Assembly (NCBI RefSeq): GCF_008180195.1
Contig: NZ_VTAV01000005.1
Span: 124,001-188,000, forward strand
Source of the DNA: Sphingobacterium phlebotomi
GTDB lineage: Bacteria > Bacteroidota > Bacteroidia > Sphingobacteriales > Sphingobacteriaceae
Length of the DNA: 64,000 bases
Reading direction: 5' to 3'
Shown: one piece after another, positions 53,609 to 62,331 of the stretch
Numbering within the stretch: the first letter of the stretch is position 1
How the letters are laid out: the number at the start of each line of letters is the position of its first letter
Made by a program: the position numbers and the translations under genes
Notes under the pieces: model-generated
Databases searched by the model: none
What the model was told of the DNA's origin: nothing
The model's input: only the letters and a program-made list of their open reading frames with translations

Positions 53609-54979
53609 TTATTCTTGCTCCGCAGGCGGACGCAATAGGATAGGCTTTGCTCGGTAAGGCGCCGATTGAAAGAGCAAATGTGGTTCTGCAGATGCCTTTA
53701 CGGGTTCATTGGTATTCGACTTCATCTGCTTTTGTCCATCACCCAGCTGTGTAATCGCTTCAGCAACCAAAGCATCGCGTTTATCACCGAAAGGGTAGAG
53801 GGGCTGTACGCTATATTCGGCTATTGTCTGCTGCGGTTGCAGTCCTGCGTTATATTCTCCTTGATCGTGGGCATTATAGATTTTATAAACCATTGGCTGG
53901 ATAAGCCAGCTGGGATCCGATCCGGCCACGGAGGCTGGTGTGGTCAGCGTTGTGCTGGCCATATCCTTGCCATAAGTAACACTACCGATATGGATCACGT
54001 CGATATAAGGACGGAGGTTGTTGATGAGCATCTCTGAAGCGGAAGCGGTGTGACCGGTACCCAACACCAATAGCCGCCGCAACCCCAGCCCTTTTTGTCG
54101 TACGTCACTGGCGGAAAAACTGTAGCCATCCGGTTGGCGTCCAAGTGTCTGGGAAAAAGTTTCCTGTAGATTTTGTAGGCGCCCGTTGCCCTTGTAGTGC
54201 ACAAATACATCGTTTGGCTGTACATTTACCAATGCCAATGCGGTAAAGGCCACGAAAGCTACACTTCCACCATTATTGTAACGAAGATCAAGAATTAGTT
54301 CCTCTACACCATAACCTCGTAATTTCTCTATCGCTTTTAGCATATCGTAACCGCCTGAAAAATCAAAATGGCTTAGGAATAGATATCCAATCTTATTTTC
54401 GATATCAACCATGAACGTTTCAGAAGGGTATATCACCGGCTGGGAAATATAGGAAGCAGGTAGGGTATAGGATTTTCCGTTAGCCAGCGTGAGTAAAATA
54501 CTAGTTTGCTGGGTTACCTGTTGTACCCATGTGGATAGATTATTTTTCGTAGGCAATTGGCCATTGATACTTTCTAGGGTATCTCCGCGCTGCAGACCAA
54601 GTCTTTCGCCTATACTACCCGGTACTACATGGCTAATAAGAGTAACCGTGCGGGAACCCTGTGTAAACTGCATAAAATCAAACCCGAATGTATTCAATAA
54701 CGTATTACCATAGGCGTCTGTCCGTCCTGTTTGCATGATACTGGAAAATCGATCTTCCGGAACGAGCAGCGACTGAAAGTAATCTGAAGGTGTTAGAAGG
54801 ACGTTCTGGTTGGAAGGAAGGGCCGAAGACCAATAATAGTATTGTTCCATCTGTTCGCTGATCCAGGTATTGATAGCGCCCGTTGATCCTGGAGGAAAAT
54901 CGGGATTGTCTTTTTTACAAGATGTAAACGATAGGCAAATTAAAAGGAAAACACAACATGTTGATGGTTTGCTTAACAT
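53609..54979 (-). CDS. S41-family (C-terminal-processing-like) serine protease, lipoprotein
   Basis: The 456-residue protein has a lipoprotein signal (VFLLICLSFTSCKKD, Cys21). A PDZ-like segment at about 107-165 (VTLISHVVPGSIGERLGLQRGDTLESING) precedes the tail-specific-protease core. Catalytic residues are S313 (LGTGHTASASEMLINN) and K338 (IGSVTYGKDMAS), spaced 25 residues apart as in E. coli Tsp. It should cleave envelope proteins on the periplasmic or surface side. It is on the minus strand, downstream of the FadL-like gene, with a terminator-like hairpin between them. Substrates are unknown. Confidence 0.92.
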   Translation of the reverse strand: MLSKPSTCCVFLLICLSFTSCKKDNPDFPPGSTGAINTWISEQMEQYYYWSSALPSNQNVLLTPSDYFQSLLVPEDRFSSIMQTGRTDAYGNTLLNTFGFDFMQFTQGSRTVTLISHVVPGSIGERLGLQRGDTLESINGQLPTKNNLSTWVQQVTQQTSILLTLANGKSYTLPASYISQPVIYPSETFMVDIENKIGYLFLSHFDFSGGYDMLKAIEKLRGYGVEELILDLRYNNGGSVAFVAFTALALVNVQPNDVFVHYKGNGRLQNLQETFSQTLGRQPDGYSFSASDVRQKGLGLRRLLVLGTGHTASASEMLINNLRPYIDVIHIGSVTYGKDMASTTLTTPASVAGSDPSWLIQPMVYKIYNAHDQGEYNAGLQPQQTIAEYSVQPLYPFGDKRDALVAEAITQLGDGQKQMKSNTNEPVKASAEPHLLFQSAPYRAKPILLRPPAEQE

Positions 54980-55027
54980 ACGTAAAAGATCCTAAATAAA
55001 TATGACCATACGGTTAAGCCTATATGA

Positions 55028-55062
55028 AGTTTTTGGACGAGTTTCTTTATCGTCCAAAAACT
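55028..55062 (-). terminator. Strong stem-loop after the FadL-like gene
   Basis: The arms AGTTTTTGGACGA (55028-55040) and TCGTCCAAAAACT (55050-55062) are perfectly complementary over 13 bp with a 9-nt loop. On the minus strand the 3' arm ends in a T-rich stretch. It lies 16 bp after the barrel gene stop and separates it from the protease gene. Confidence 0.75.
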
Positions 55063-55077
55063 ATATGCTTCCTATCA

Positions 55078-56628
55078 TTAAAACTTAGCGCCTAGTGTCA
55101 ACACCACATTTGTACGTTGGTGTTTGATGTCTGCAACTGGGCTCGTACTGTTCCAAAATTCTTCGTTAAGAAGATACGGACTTACTTTATAATCATTGAT
55201 AAGATGTACAACCGCCAGATCAAGATAAAGGGTGTTTGTAAGTTTTGTACCCAATCCCAAACTACCACTATATTGTTTATTGTCTGCGTTCTTATAAGGA
55301 TTTCCAAAATAGTTGAAACCAGCACGTCCACTGATGGTATTGGTAATTAAATATTCACCGCCTACGCGTAGATTAACGGTACCTTGATAAGCATCTTTAA
55401 AATCTTGATCCCAAAGCGCATCTTCTGATGAATTTGGTCCTCTGGTGTCCCGAATTTTAATACTACCAAAGTTAACATATTCGGCATCTGCTGAGATCAA
55501 TCCGCGTCCGAAAAACTTAGACACGCCAAGGCCAAATTTCCAAGGGGTAACCAAACGGTAGGTAAAATCGTCCCTAAATTCGGTTTCGCCGAAATCAAAC
55601 GCTTCTTCGGCATTCTCACTATCGTAATAATCGACACCAATATAACTTTCCGTATATTGATCTATGGTATACCAGGTAGGCGAGGTAATGGTGGCTCCGA
55701 TGTTCCAATCGACCGTAGGTTTATAAATAGCACCAATTTTGAAATCTATTCCCGTTCCTTCCGAACGTTGGTAGTAATCGTCCAGCATCTCATAGTTCTT
55801 ACCTAAGAAGGCATGATTTGGATGGGTTGGGTCGATAAAATTGGATCCGGGATTATCCGCGGCCACTGCCGCGGCATCTTTTGTCCAGCCATATTCGGAG
55901 AACTGGGCCGAATTTTCATGTAGAAAAGAACTGAAGCCAATATTACCACCAATATAAAAGACGTTATTGTAATTACCGCCAAAAGCCAAAGATGTTTTGA
56001 AACTATTGCCCGTTGTCAGTATGTCACTGATCTGATCTTTATTTCCCGACTCGTTGGTGATGGGGAAATAGCCTTTTTCGGTATCGGCAAAACCTTCAAC
56101 GAGTTTCATACCTACTAAACTGTTCGCAAAAGCCTGATCTCCAAAATCAGCTATATCATCTGTATACGCGCTAACAATGGTATTGTTTGGGTTTATACCT
56201 TCGTAGCGTACATGGTTAGAAAATCTATTCGTGTTTTCATAGCTTATCCCAACATTGAAATTTTGCCATCCATAGTAACCTTCATTCTTCGGGAAGTGGA
56301 AAACGACCCCTGCATGGTCGACACCAAACCGACCTTTATTCTTGGTAACACTATTTCCAAAGTAATTGCCTTTGTTCGCGGCATTGTCATAATTGAACGT
56401 TACGGATATATCGGATTGCCCAAAAAAGCCTAAACCAGCGGGATTTCCGGTAATGGAACTGATATCGCCTCCCAATGCTGTTTTTGCATTTCCTAACCCC
56501 TTAAAACGGGCGGTACCACCGTTTGTCTCTTGCGAAAAAATCAATCCGTTACCAACAGATTGGCTATAAGCAGACATGCTTACGCCCGAAATTAATAAAG
56601 ATGTGAAAATTATATTTTTTATACGCAT
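55078..56628 (-). CDS. OmpP1/FadL-family outer membrane transport protein
   Basis: The 516-residue protein has a signal peptide (IIFTSLLISGVSMSAYSQ) and the beginning of a FadL-type barrel (GTARFKGLGNAKTALGGDISSITGNPAGLGFFG), where NPAG is the conserved hallmark. Repeated amphipathic strands with aromatic ends follow (DFTYRLVTPWKFGLGVSKFF, GRAGFNYFGNPY), closing with TNVVLTLGAKF. FadL proteins move hydrophobic substrates such as fatty acids or hydrocarbons across the outer membrane. The gene follows a Gly/Trp-rich lipoprotein gene by 74 bp on the same strand, so the two may be co-expressed. Confidence 0.88.
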   Translation of the reverse strand: MRIKNIIFTSLLISGVSMSAYSQSVGNGLIFSQETNGGTARFKGLGNAKTALGGDISSITGNPAGLGFFGQSDISVTFNYDNAANKGNYFGNSVTKNKGRFGVDHAGVVFHFPKNEGYYGWQNFNVGISYENTNRFSNHVRYEGINPNNTIVSAYTDDIADFGDQAFANSLVGMKLVEGFADTEKGYFPITNESGNKDQISDILTTGNSFKTSLAFGGNYNNVFYIGGNIGFSSFLHENSAQFSEYGWTKDAAAVAADNPGSNFIDPTHPNHAFLGKNYEMLDDYYQRSEGTGIDFKIGAIYKPTVDWNIGATITSPTWYTIDQYTESYIGVDYYDSENAEEAFDFGETEFRDDFTYRLVTPWKFGLGVSKFFGRGLISADAEYVNFGSIKIRDTRGPNSSEDALWDQDFKDAYQGTVNLRVGGEYLITNTISGRAGFNYFGNPYKNADNKQYSGSLGLGTKLTNTLYLDLAVVHLINDYKVSPYLLNEEFWNSTSPVADIKHQRTNVVLTLGAKF

Positions 56629-56702
56629 AGTTTATTTTAAATAGTAGAGACGCAAAACCTTGCGTCTCTACATCATGTCAATTATATCGCTGTTAAAGAA
56701 AA

Positions 56703-57848
56703 TTATCTTGTTCTTCCACCTCTGGAGCTACCTCCACCACCGCCAGAACTTCTGGATGCGCCACCTCCGCTAGACATGGAGCCACCTGAAGAGCCTCTTG
56801 AAGGCGAATATGAAGGCGTGCTTCGGGTAGTTGGTCTTGATGGTTGCGTTGTAGTAGGTCTAGAACGCTGCGTTGTCGGACGAGTAGTTGTCCTTGACGT
56901 GCCTGAACGCGATGTACTAGTGCCTGTTGTGGGGCGAGTTGTTGTTCTCGATCTGTTTCCTACTGCTTCTCTGTTGGATGCTGCTCCACGTGTACGGGTG
57001 CCGACACGTGAAGGGTTAGACGATCTGTTCGCAGGATTTCTTGTAACGTTGCCGTTCTCAGACCGAACACGACTTGTATTTCCGACAGCGGAACGCGTCG
57101 TTGTTGTACGTGTACCATTTGCTGTAGCACGAGTTGTCCGTCCAGTCACGATGCGACCGTTTCTATCCCGGGCGACACGTGTGGTATTACCTACGCGTGT
57201 ATTGTATCCATTGCGGGAGGCAACACGGGTAGGTGCATTGCGTGGCCGTACACTATATCGGTTTCCACCGTAGTAACGGTTTCCACCATAATAATGATTG
57301 CCATATCCATACCCAGGATGTCCCCAAGCATTGTAGCCCCAACCGGCATAAGGGTATCCACCCCAGCCCCAATTACCGTATCCGTAATAAGGACTTCCCC
57401 ATCCCCAGCCAAAACCAAAGGAGGGACGACCCCATCCGAATCCTAGAGACCAACCTCCTCCCCAGCCCCAGCTAGACCATCCGAGGCCAAAACCTCCTCC
57501 GTATCCATACCAAGGGTCAAACCAGGGGTGATAATAAGGCATACCTGGCGCACCGTAATAAAAACGATTGATGCGGTTAGCATATTCCAAATTATTGTCA
57601 TATTCAAATCCTTCTACATATTCTTCATCAGAATACTCGTCAGCATAGTATTCATTTTGAGCGTATTGCTCTTCCTGTGCTTCTCCATCGGTATAATAAT
57701 AATCCGGACTCAGATAATCTTGGGGAGCTTGGGATTGATTATTATACACATCGTCTCGGTGGGCTACCTGCCTACTTGTTGAACACGAGCTTAATGCAAA
57801 AATGGCTGCAAGTGTCAAACTACCGAATAATAATCTATTTTTTTTCAT
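56703..57848 (-). CDS. Low-complexity Gly/Trp/Tyr- and Thr/Arg-rich lipoprotein
   Basis: The 381-residue protein has a lipoprotein signal (LLFGSLTLAAIFALSSCSTSR, Cys22). An acidic, Tyr-rich stretch follows (about 40-85, YYYTDGEAQEEQYAQNEYYA). Then comes a Gly/Trp/Tyr-rich middle (about 100-200, GLGWSSWGWGGGWSLGFGWG), and a basic Thr/Arg/Ser/Pro-rich tail (about 205-381, ending SSGGGGGSSRGGRTR). Nothing suggests catalysis. I do not recognise a family. Its place before a FadL-like barrel suggests an outer-membrane or surface structural role. Codon use is normal, so it is a real gene although compositionally odd. Confidence 0.8.
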   Translation of the reverse strand: MKKNRLLFGSLTLAAIFALSSCSTSRQVAHRDDVYNNQSQAPQDYLSPDYYYTDGEAQEEQYAQNEYYADEYSDEEYVEGFEYDNNLEYANRINRFYYGAPGMPYYHPWFDPWYGYGGGFGLGWSSWGWGGGWSLGFGWGRPSFGFGWGWGSPYYGYGNWGWGGYPYAGWGYNAWGHPGYGYGNHYYGGNRYYGGNRYSVRPRNAPTRVASRNGYNTRVGNTTRVARDRNGRIVTGRTTRATANGTRTTTTRSAVGNTSRVRSENGNVTRNPANRSSNPSRVGTRTRGAASNREAVGNRSRTTTRPTTGTSTSRSGTSRTTTRPTTQRSRPTTTQPSRPTTRSTPSYSPSRGSSGGSMSSGGGASRSSGGGGGSSRGGRTR

Positions 57849-58029
57849 GATAACCTCTACTGTTAAACTTCGCTAATGCAGTCTTTATTTATTAACTTAG
57901 ACCCGTTTTTTAGACTAGGGTTTAATCCTATGTCAAAAATATAAATAAAACTGGAGGACTACTTAAAGTTCTTATAATAATACGCATAAATTACAGTAAT
58001 TGTTACAGAAATAATAATTGAAATAAATA

Positions 58030-59502
58030 ATGGGAAAAGGTATAACAAGTCGTAGTGAAGATTACTCACAGTGGTACAACGACTTAGTCGTCAAGGCTGA
58101 TTTGGCAGAACATTCTGCGGTTCGCGGTTGTATGGTTATCAAGCCTTACGGATACGCTATTTGGGAGCGTATGCAAGCTATATTAGACAAGAGATTTAAA
58201 GATACCGGGCATTCGAACGCTTATTTCCCACTGTTTATTCCCAAGTCCTTTTTTTCTAAAGAAGCGTCGCATGTGGAGGGATTTGCTACGGAATGCGCCG
58301 TGGTAACACACTATCGATTGAAAAATGATGGCGAAGGAAATATCGTGGTGGATGAAACGGCAAAATTGGAAGAAGAACTTATCGTACGGCCAACCTCGGA
58401 AACCATTATCTGGAATACCTATAAAGGATGGATTGAATCATACCGTGATTTACCCATTCTGGTAAACCAATGGGCCAATGTGGTACGATGGGAAATGCGC
58501 ACCCGTTTATTTTTACGTACGGCGGAGTTTTTATGGCAGGAAGGACATACGGCACATGCCACACATGACGAAGCGGTTGAAGAGGCCGAACGCATGTTGG
58601 AGGTATATGCAGACTTTGCAGAACAGACGCTTGCTGTTCCTGTCATCCGAGGTGTAAAAACAGAAAACGAACGCTTTGCCGGGGCATTGGAAACGTATTG
58701 TATCGAAGCACTTATGCAAGATGGCAAAGCATTACAGGCTGGTACTTCGCACTTCTTGGGGCAAAATTTCGCGAAGGCATTTGATGTAAAGTTTACATCG
58801 AAAGAAGGAAAACTGGAACACGTTTGGGCGACTTCCTGGGGTGTCTCGACCCGCTTGATGGGCGCATTGATTATGGCACACTCTGATGATCAAGGCCTGG
58901 TGCTGCCACCGAAATTGGCACCGATTCAAGTGGTTATCGTACCTATTTACAAAACAGAGGAAGAGAAAGCGAATATCGATGGTTTTGTTCAGACGCTGAC
59001 AAACGAATTGCAAGACATGGATATATCGGTAAAATATGACGACCGGGATACACAACGGCCTGGTTTTAAATTTGCAGAGTGGGAAATGAAAGGTGTGCCG
59101 CTGCGTGTTGCCGTTGGTGCGCGTGATCTGCAAAATGGTACCGTGGAGTTGGCACGACGGGATACGCAGACCAAAGAAACTGTATCTCAGGAAGGACTTG
59201 CTGTAACCATAGAAAACCTGTTGGGTATTATCCAGGAAAATATTTATCATAAGGCATTATCTTTCCGCAGCGAACACATTACAGAAGTGAATTCTTACGA
59301 AGAATTCAAAGATGTATTGGAAAGCAAGGGCGGTTTTATTTCCTGTCATTGGGATGGTACCGTAGAGACCGAAAAACGTGTAAAAGAGGAAACGAAAGCA
59401 ACGATACGTTGTATCCCTTTGGATGCGAAGGAAGAAGCGGGCGTGTGTATTTTTACAGGTAAGCCGTCCGGTAAGCGTGTATTATTTGCAAAAGCATACT
59501 AG
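58030..59502 (+). CDS. proS: Prolyl-tRNA synthetase (eukaryotic/archaeal-like type)
   Basis: The 490-residue protein is a class II synthetase. It starts [20 protein letters not shown]. Motif 1 is around [17 protein letters not shown], motif 2 is [27 protein letters not shown], and motif 3 is [27 protein letters not shown]. The anticodon-binding domain begins at [11 protein letters not shown]. The short length without an editing insertion matches the ProS type 3 found in Bacteroidota. It charges tRNA-Pro with proline. The hydroxyacid dehydrogenase-like gene follows after 24 bp, probably in the same transcript. Confidence 0.96.
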   Translation: MGKGITSRSEDYSQWYNDLVVKADLAEHSAVRGCMVIKPYGYAIWERMQAILDKRFKDTGHSNAYFPLFIPKSFFSKEASHVEGFATECAVVTHYRLKNDGEGNIVVDETAKLEEELIVRPTSETIIWNTYKGWIESYRDLPILVNQWANVVRWEMRTRLFLRTAEFLWQEGHTAHATHDEAVEEAERMLEVYADFAEQTLAVPVIRGVKTENERFAGALETYCIEALMQDGKALQAGTSHFLGQNFAKAFDVKFTSKEGKLEHVWATSWGVSTRLMGALIMAHSDDQGLVLPPKLAPIQVVIVPIYKTEEEKANIDGFVQTLTNELQDMDISVKYDDRDTQRPGFKFAEWEMKGVPLRVAVGARDLQNGTVELARRDTQTKETVSQEGLAVTIENLLGIIQENIYHKALSFRSEHITEVNSYEEFKDVLESKGGFISCHWDGTVETEKRVKEETKATIRCIPLDAKEEAGVCIFTGKPSGKRVLFAKAY

Positions 59503-59526
59503 GGGTACGTAGATATATAAAAAAAT

Positions 59527-60438
59527 ATGTTTAAAAAAATAGTGGCGGTTGAGCCGCTAAACTTGATCCCATCGGCGGAACAGGCATTGTTCAATTATGC
59601 GGAGGAAGTTGTCTTTTATCCGGATAGTCCGCAATCTGCAGAAGAGATGGTGTTACGGATTGGTGATGCGGATGCTGTTTTGATCAGCTATATTTCCCGG
59701 CTGGGCGAAGATGCATTGGAAAAATGCCCTAACGTGCAATATATTGGTATGTGCTGCTCCTTGTACAATCCGGAAAGTGCCAATGTGGATATCCGGTATG
59801 CGAATTCCAGAGGTATCACGGTGCTAGGTGTTCGTGATTACGGAGATGAAGGGGTCGTAGAATATGTGGTGAGCGAATTGGTACACTGTTTCCACGGTTT
59901 TGGGACAGAGAACGATGGTACACCGCGTGCTCCTTGGGACGGTGCGCCTCGGGAAATTACCGGCACAAAAGTCGGGATCCTCGGCTTAGGCAAGTCCGGC
60001 GGGATGATAGCCGATGCACTCCGTTTCTTTGGTGCTGAAATTTCGTATTTCGCGCGTTCAGAAAAAGAAAATGCGAAGCAAAAAGGCTATCGGTATTTAC
60101 CGGTTCGCGAATTGGTAGAAGAAAATGAAGTCATCATCACCTGCTTAAACCGTGGGGTAGTTTTGCTGCATGAGGAGGAGTTTGAGGCCATGGGCGATCG
60201 GAAGATTCTGTTTAATACCGGACTTTCGCCCGCTTGGGATGAGGAACCTTTTGAAAAATGGATTGCACGAGATAACCGCTGTTATTGCGATACCTTAATT
60301 GCTTTGGGAAATGAAAAATTTCTGACACACCCCAATGTAAACTGCATGCAGGTTTCCGTAGGCCGTACCCGCCAGGCGTTTGTACGCCTGAGCGAAAAAG
60401 TACTGGCCAATATCGAAAATTATCTTAAAACACAATAG
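59527..60438 (+). CDS. D-2-hydroxyacid-dehydrogenase-like NAD(P)-binding protein, atypical active site
   Basis: The 303-residue protein has a typical NAD(P)-binding loop (TKVGILGLGKSGGMIADALRFFG, about 148-170) and the usual catalytic-domain start (LIPSAEQALFNYAEEVVFYPDSP). The catalytic Arg region, normally N-x-A-R-G, reads LFNTGLSPAWDEEPFEKW, and the C-terminal catalytic His segment reads THPNVNCMQVSVG. The Arg and the His of the family therefore appear to be replaced. It may have a different activity or none. It follows proS by 24 bp and its 3' end overlaps that of the convergent aspartate-dehydrogenase gene by 14 bp. Confidence 0.8.
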   Translation: MFKKIVAVEPLNLIPSAEQALFNYAEEVVFYPDSPQSAEEMVLRIGDADAVLISYISRLGEDALEKCPNVQYIGMCCSLYNPESANVDIRYANSRGITVLGVRDYGDEGVVEYVVSELVHCFHGFGTENDGTPRAPWDGAPREITGTKVGILGLGKSGGMIADALRFFGAEISYFARSEKENAKQKGYRYLPVRELVEENEVIITCLNRGVVLLHEEEFEAMGDRKILFNTGLSPAWDEEPFEKWIARDNRCYCDTLIALGNEKFLTHPNVNCMQVSVGRTRQAFVRLSEKVLANIENYLKTQ

Positions 60439-61225
60439 GCGAAACAATATTTCGTAAAGTGTTTACAATGCTCCAACCCGCAATCTGGGCAGTAGTGCTA
60501 TATACATCAACTACCGCATGGACTTGTTCGTTTTTGATCTCTATGCGGTGGTTATCCCCTACAAAGTCGGGCGTTGAGGTTATCGAGACACGCATGTTTT
60601 CAGGGCCTACGGATGCAATTGACGCGGCGACAGATACGTTGACGCTGGTCGGGAAAAGCGAAATCGCCTCGATGGCGTTTCCTTCGAATACCTTTTTTTT
60701 CTCGTGTTGTAAGGATTCTTGATAGAGCGCATATTTTCGAAGCGAGTTGGGGCTTTTTTCGGTTTGAAAAGAAGCTTCACAACTTCCCATCAATGAAACG
60801 GTCCGTAATACATCCAGTCCGCCGATAGCCCCAGAAGCAATATGTACTTTCGTACCATGTTCTTTAGCTGTTTTAGCGACCTCCTCATAAAATACTTGGT
60901 CTGCAAAAGCACCCATCGAGAGCGTCACGATGGAAGAGCTATTTTTTAAAGCATCCAACGCAAATTCCTTGAGGGCATTCGGCGAGGCCGTTTCGACAAT
61001 ATACGCGGGTTTAAACGCTAACACATCTTGAATCGACGCACAAGGTACGCAGGATGAGCTGGAATCCATGGCGTTTACTTTATCAGCAATGTGTTGTGCT
61101 TTTTCCTTGCTTCGGGAATAGGTAGCAACCAATTCGTACTCCGGCAGTAAATGGGCATTATACGCATCCGCAATAAGTGTGGCTAGTTTGCCACAACCGA
61201 CGATAGCTAAAGTCTTTTTTTCCAT
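60425..61225 (-). CDS. nadX: L-aspartate dehydrogenase family protein
   Basis: I start at the ATG at 61225 (MEKKTLAIVGCGKLATLIAD), giving 266 residues; the frame runs ten codons further. The Rossmann GCGKLA loop is at the N-terminus. The catalytic-domain text VETASPNALKEFALDALKN, IVTLSMGAFAD, IHIASGAIGGLDVLR and TSVNVSVAASIASVG is characteristic of NadX/DUF108. It should oxidise aspartate to iminoaspartate for NAD synthesis or act on a related substrate. The gene overlaps the hydroxyacid-dehydrogenase-like gene at the 3' end. Its exact in vivo role is inferred. Confidence 0.85.
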   Translation of the reverse strand: MEKKTLAIVGCGKLATLIADAYNAHLLPEYELVATYSRSKEKAQHIADKVNAMDSSSSCVPCASIQDVLAFKPAYIVETASPNALKEFALDALKNSSSIVTLSMGAFADQVFYEEVAKTAKEHGTKVHIASGAIGGLDVLRTVSLMGSCEASFQTEKSPNSLRKYALYQESLQHEKKKVFEGNAIEAISLFPTSVNVSVAASIASVGPENMRVSITSTPDFVGDNHRIEIKNEQVHAVVDVYSTTAQIAGWSIVNTLRNIVSPIVF

Positions 61226-61290
61226 GTTGTCCAACATACAGCTTTTTTCAAGCAAAGCAAAATCGTTTTTGCTTTGGGTTGCACGTATCC

Positions 61291-62280
61291 TTATATTAAC
61301 GCTTCTTTAATGATACGAAACGACTCCAGACGCTTTTGATTGTCATAAACATAATTTGTCGTCATGATTTCATTGACCTGATAACGGTCGACAAAATCAT
61401 AGACATCTTGTTTAATCGTTTCCTTATCTCCTGTGAAAGTGCATGCTGTCATACTGTGGACGGCGTTTTCGATTTCGGGGATGCCGTAGTATATTGGCTG
61501 TTCTGTGGGAGGAGACAAGGGACGGCGATGGTTGGTGATGATACCGGCAAACATATTATGTAAGCTTGTGGAAAGAAAGTCTGCTTCGTCCGTCGTTTCT
61601 GCGCCTATGATATTCACACAGGTGATAAAATAAGGCTCTTTCAGATGGTTGGAAGGTCTGAACTCCCTTCTGTAAATCTCCGCTGCCTGGGCGAGCATAG
61701 CCGGTGCAAAATGTGCAGCGAAAGCGTAAGGTAAGCCTAATTCAGCCGCTAGATGCGCAGAGTCTGTACTGGAACCTAAAATATAAATTGGCATCTCCAA
61801 TCCTTCACCGGGGAAAGCACGTACTTTCTCTGATGGATCATCATTTTCAAAATATTGTTGGAGGGCCAGCACATCATCTTTGAAATAAAAGGCTGTATTT
61901 AGGTTGTTCCGACGAAGCGCCATCGCTGTTACTTGGTCAGTGCCTGGAGCACGACCCAATCCCAAATCGATCCTGCCAGGGTATAATGTTTCCAGCGTGC
62001 CAAATTGTTCGGCAATAACCAAAGGCGAGTGGTTGGGTAACATGATGCCTCCTGAACCAACCCGAATGTGGTTGGTCTTGCCCGCAATATTCCCGATCAA
62101 AACGGCTGTTGCCGAACTGGCAATATGCTCCATATTATGGTGTTCGGCAAACCATATCCGTTCATACCCTAATTTTTCTATGTGTTGTGCTGCTTCCACA
62201 CTTCTAGCAATGGCCTGTTGGGCATTTTGCCCTTTGCAGACGGTTGCTAAATCCAAAGCCGAAAGTTTTATTTTTTTCAT
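61291..62280 (-). CDS. LLM-class flavin-dependent oxidoreductase (luciferase-like)
   Basis: The 329-residue protein has the bacterial luciferase-like TIM barrel. It starts [20 protein letters not shown] and shows [71 protein letters not shown] and [25 protein letters not shown]. These match the MsnO8/YtnJ-type LLM subgroup. It should use reduced flavin and oxygen on an unknown substrate. It is on the minus strand, 65 bp upstream of nadX and 51 bp after the MscS gene, so a common transcript is possible. Confidence 0.9.
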   Translation of the reverse strand: MKKIKLSALDLATVCKGQNAQQAIARSVEAAQHIEKLGYERIWFAEHHNMEHIASSATAVLIGNIAGKTNHIRVGSGGIMLPNHSPLVIAEQFGTLETLYPGRIDLGLGRAPGTDQVTAMALRRNNLNTAFYFKDDVLALQQYFENDDPSEKVRAFPGEGLEMPIYILGSSTDSAHLAAELGLPYAFAAHFAPAMLAQAAEIYRREFRPSNHLKEPYFITCVNIIGAETTDEADFLSTSLHNMFAGIITNHRRPLSPPTEQPIYYGIPEIENAVHSMTACTFTGDKETIKQDVYDFVDRYQVNEIMTTNYVYDNQKRLESFRIIKEALI

Positions 62281-62331
62281 AGCACAAAATTACTGGCTTT
62301 GTTATGAAATATGGTAATCCCTGTGTAATAC

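Noticed and set aside
56776..57273. 165-codon plus-strand frame rich in Val/Arg
   Set aside because: It mirrors the low-complexity Thr/Arg tail of the lipoprotein gene on the minus strand.
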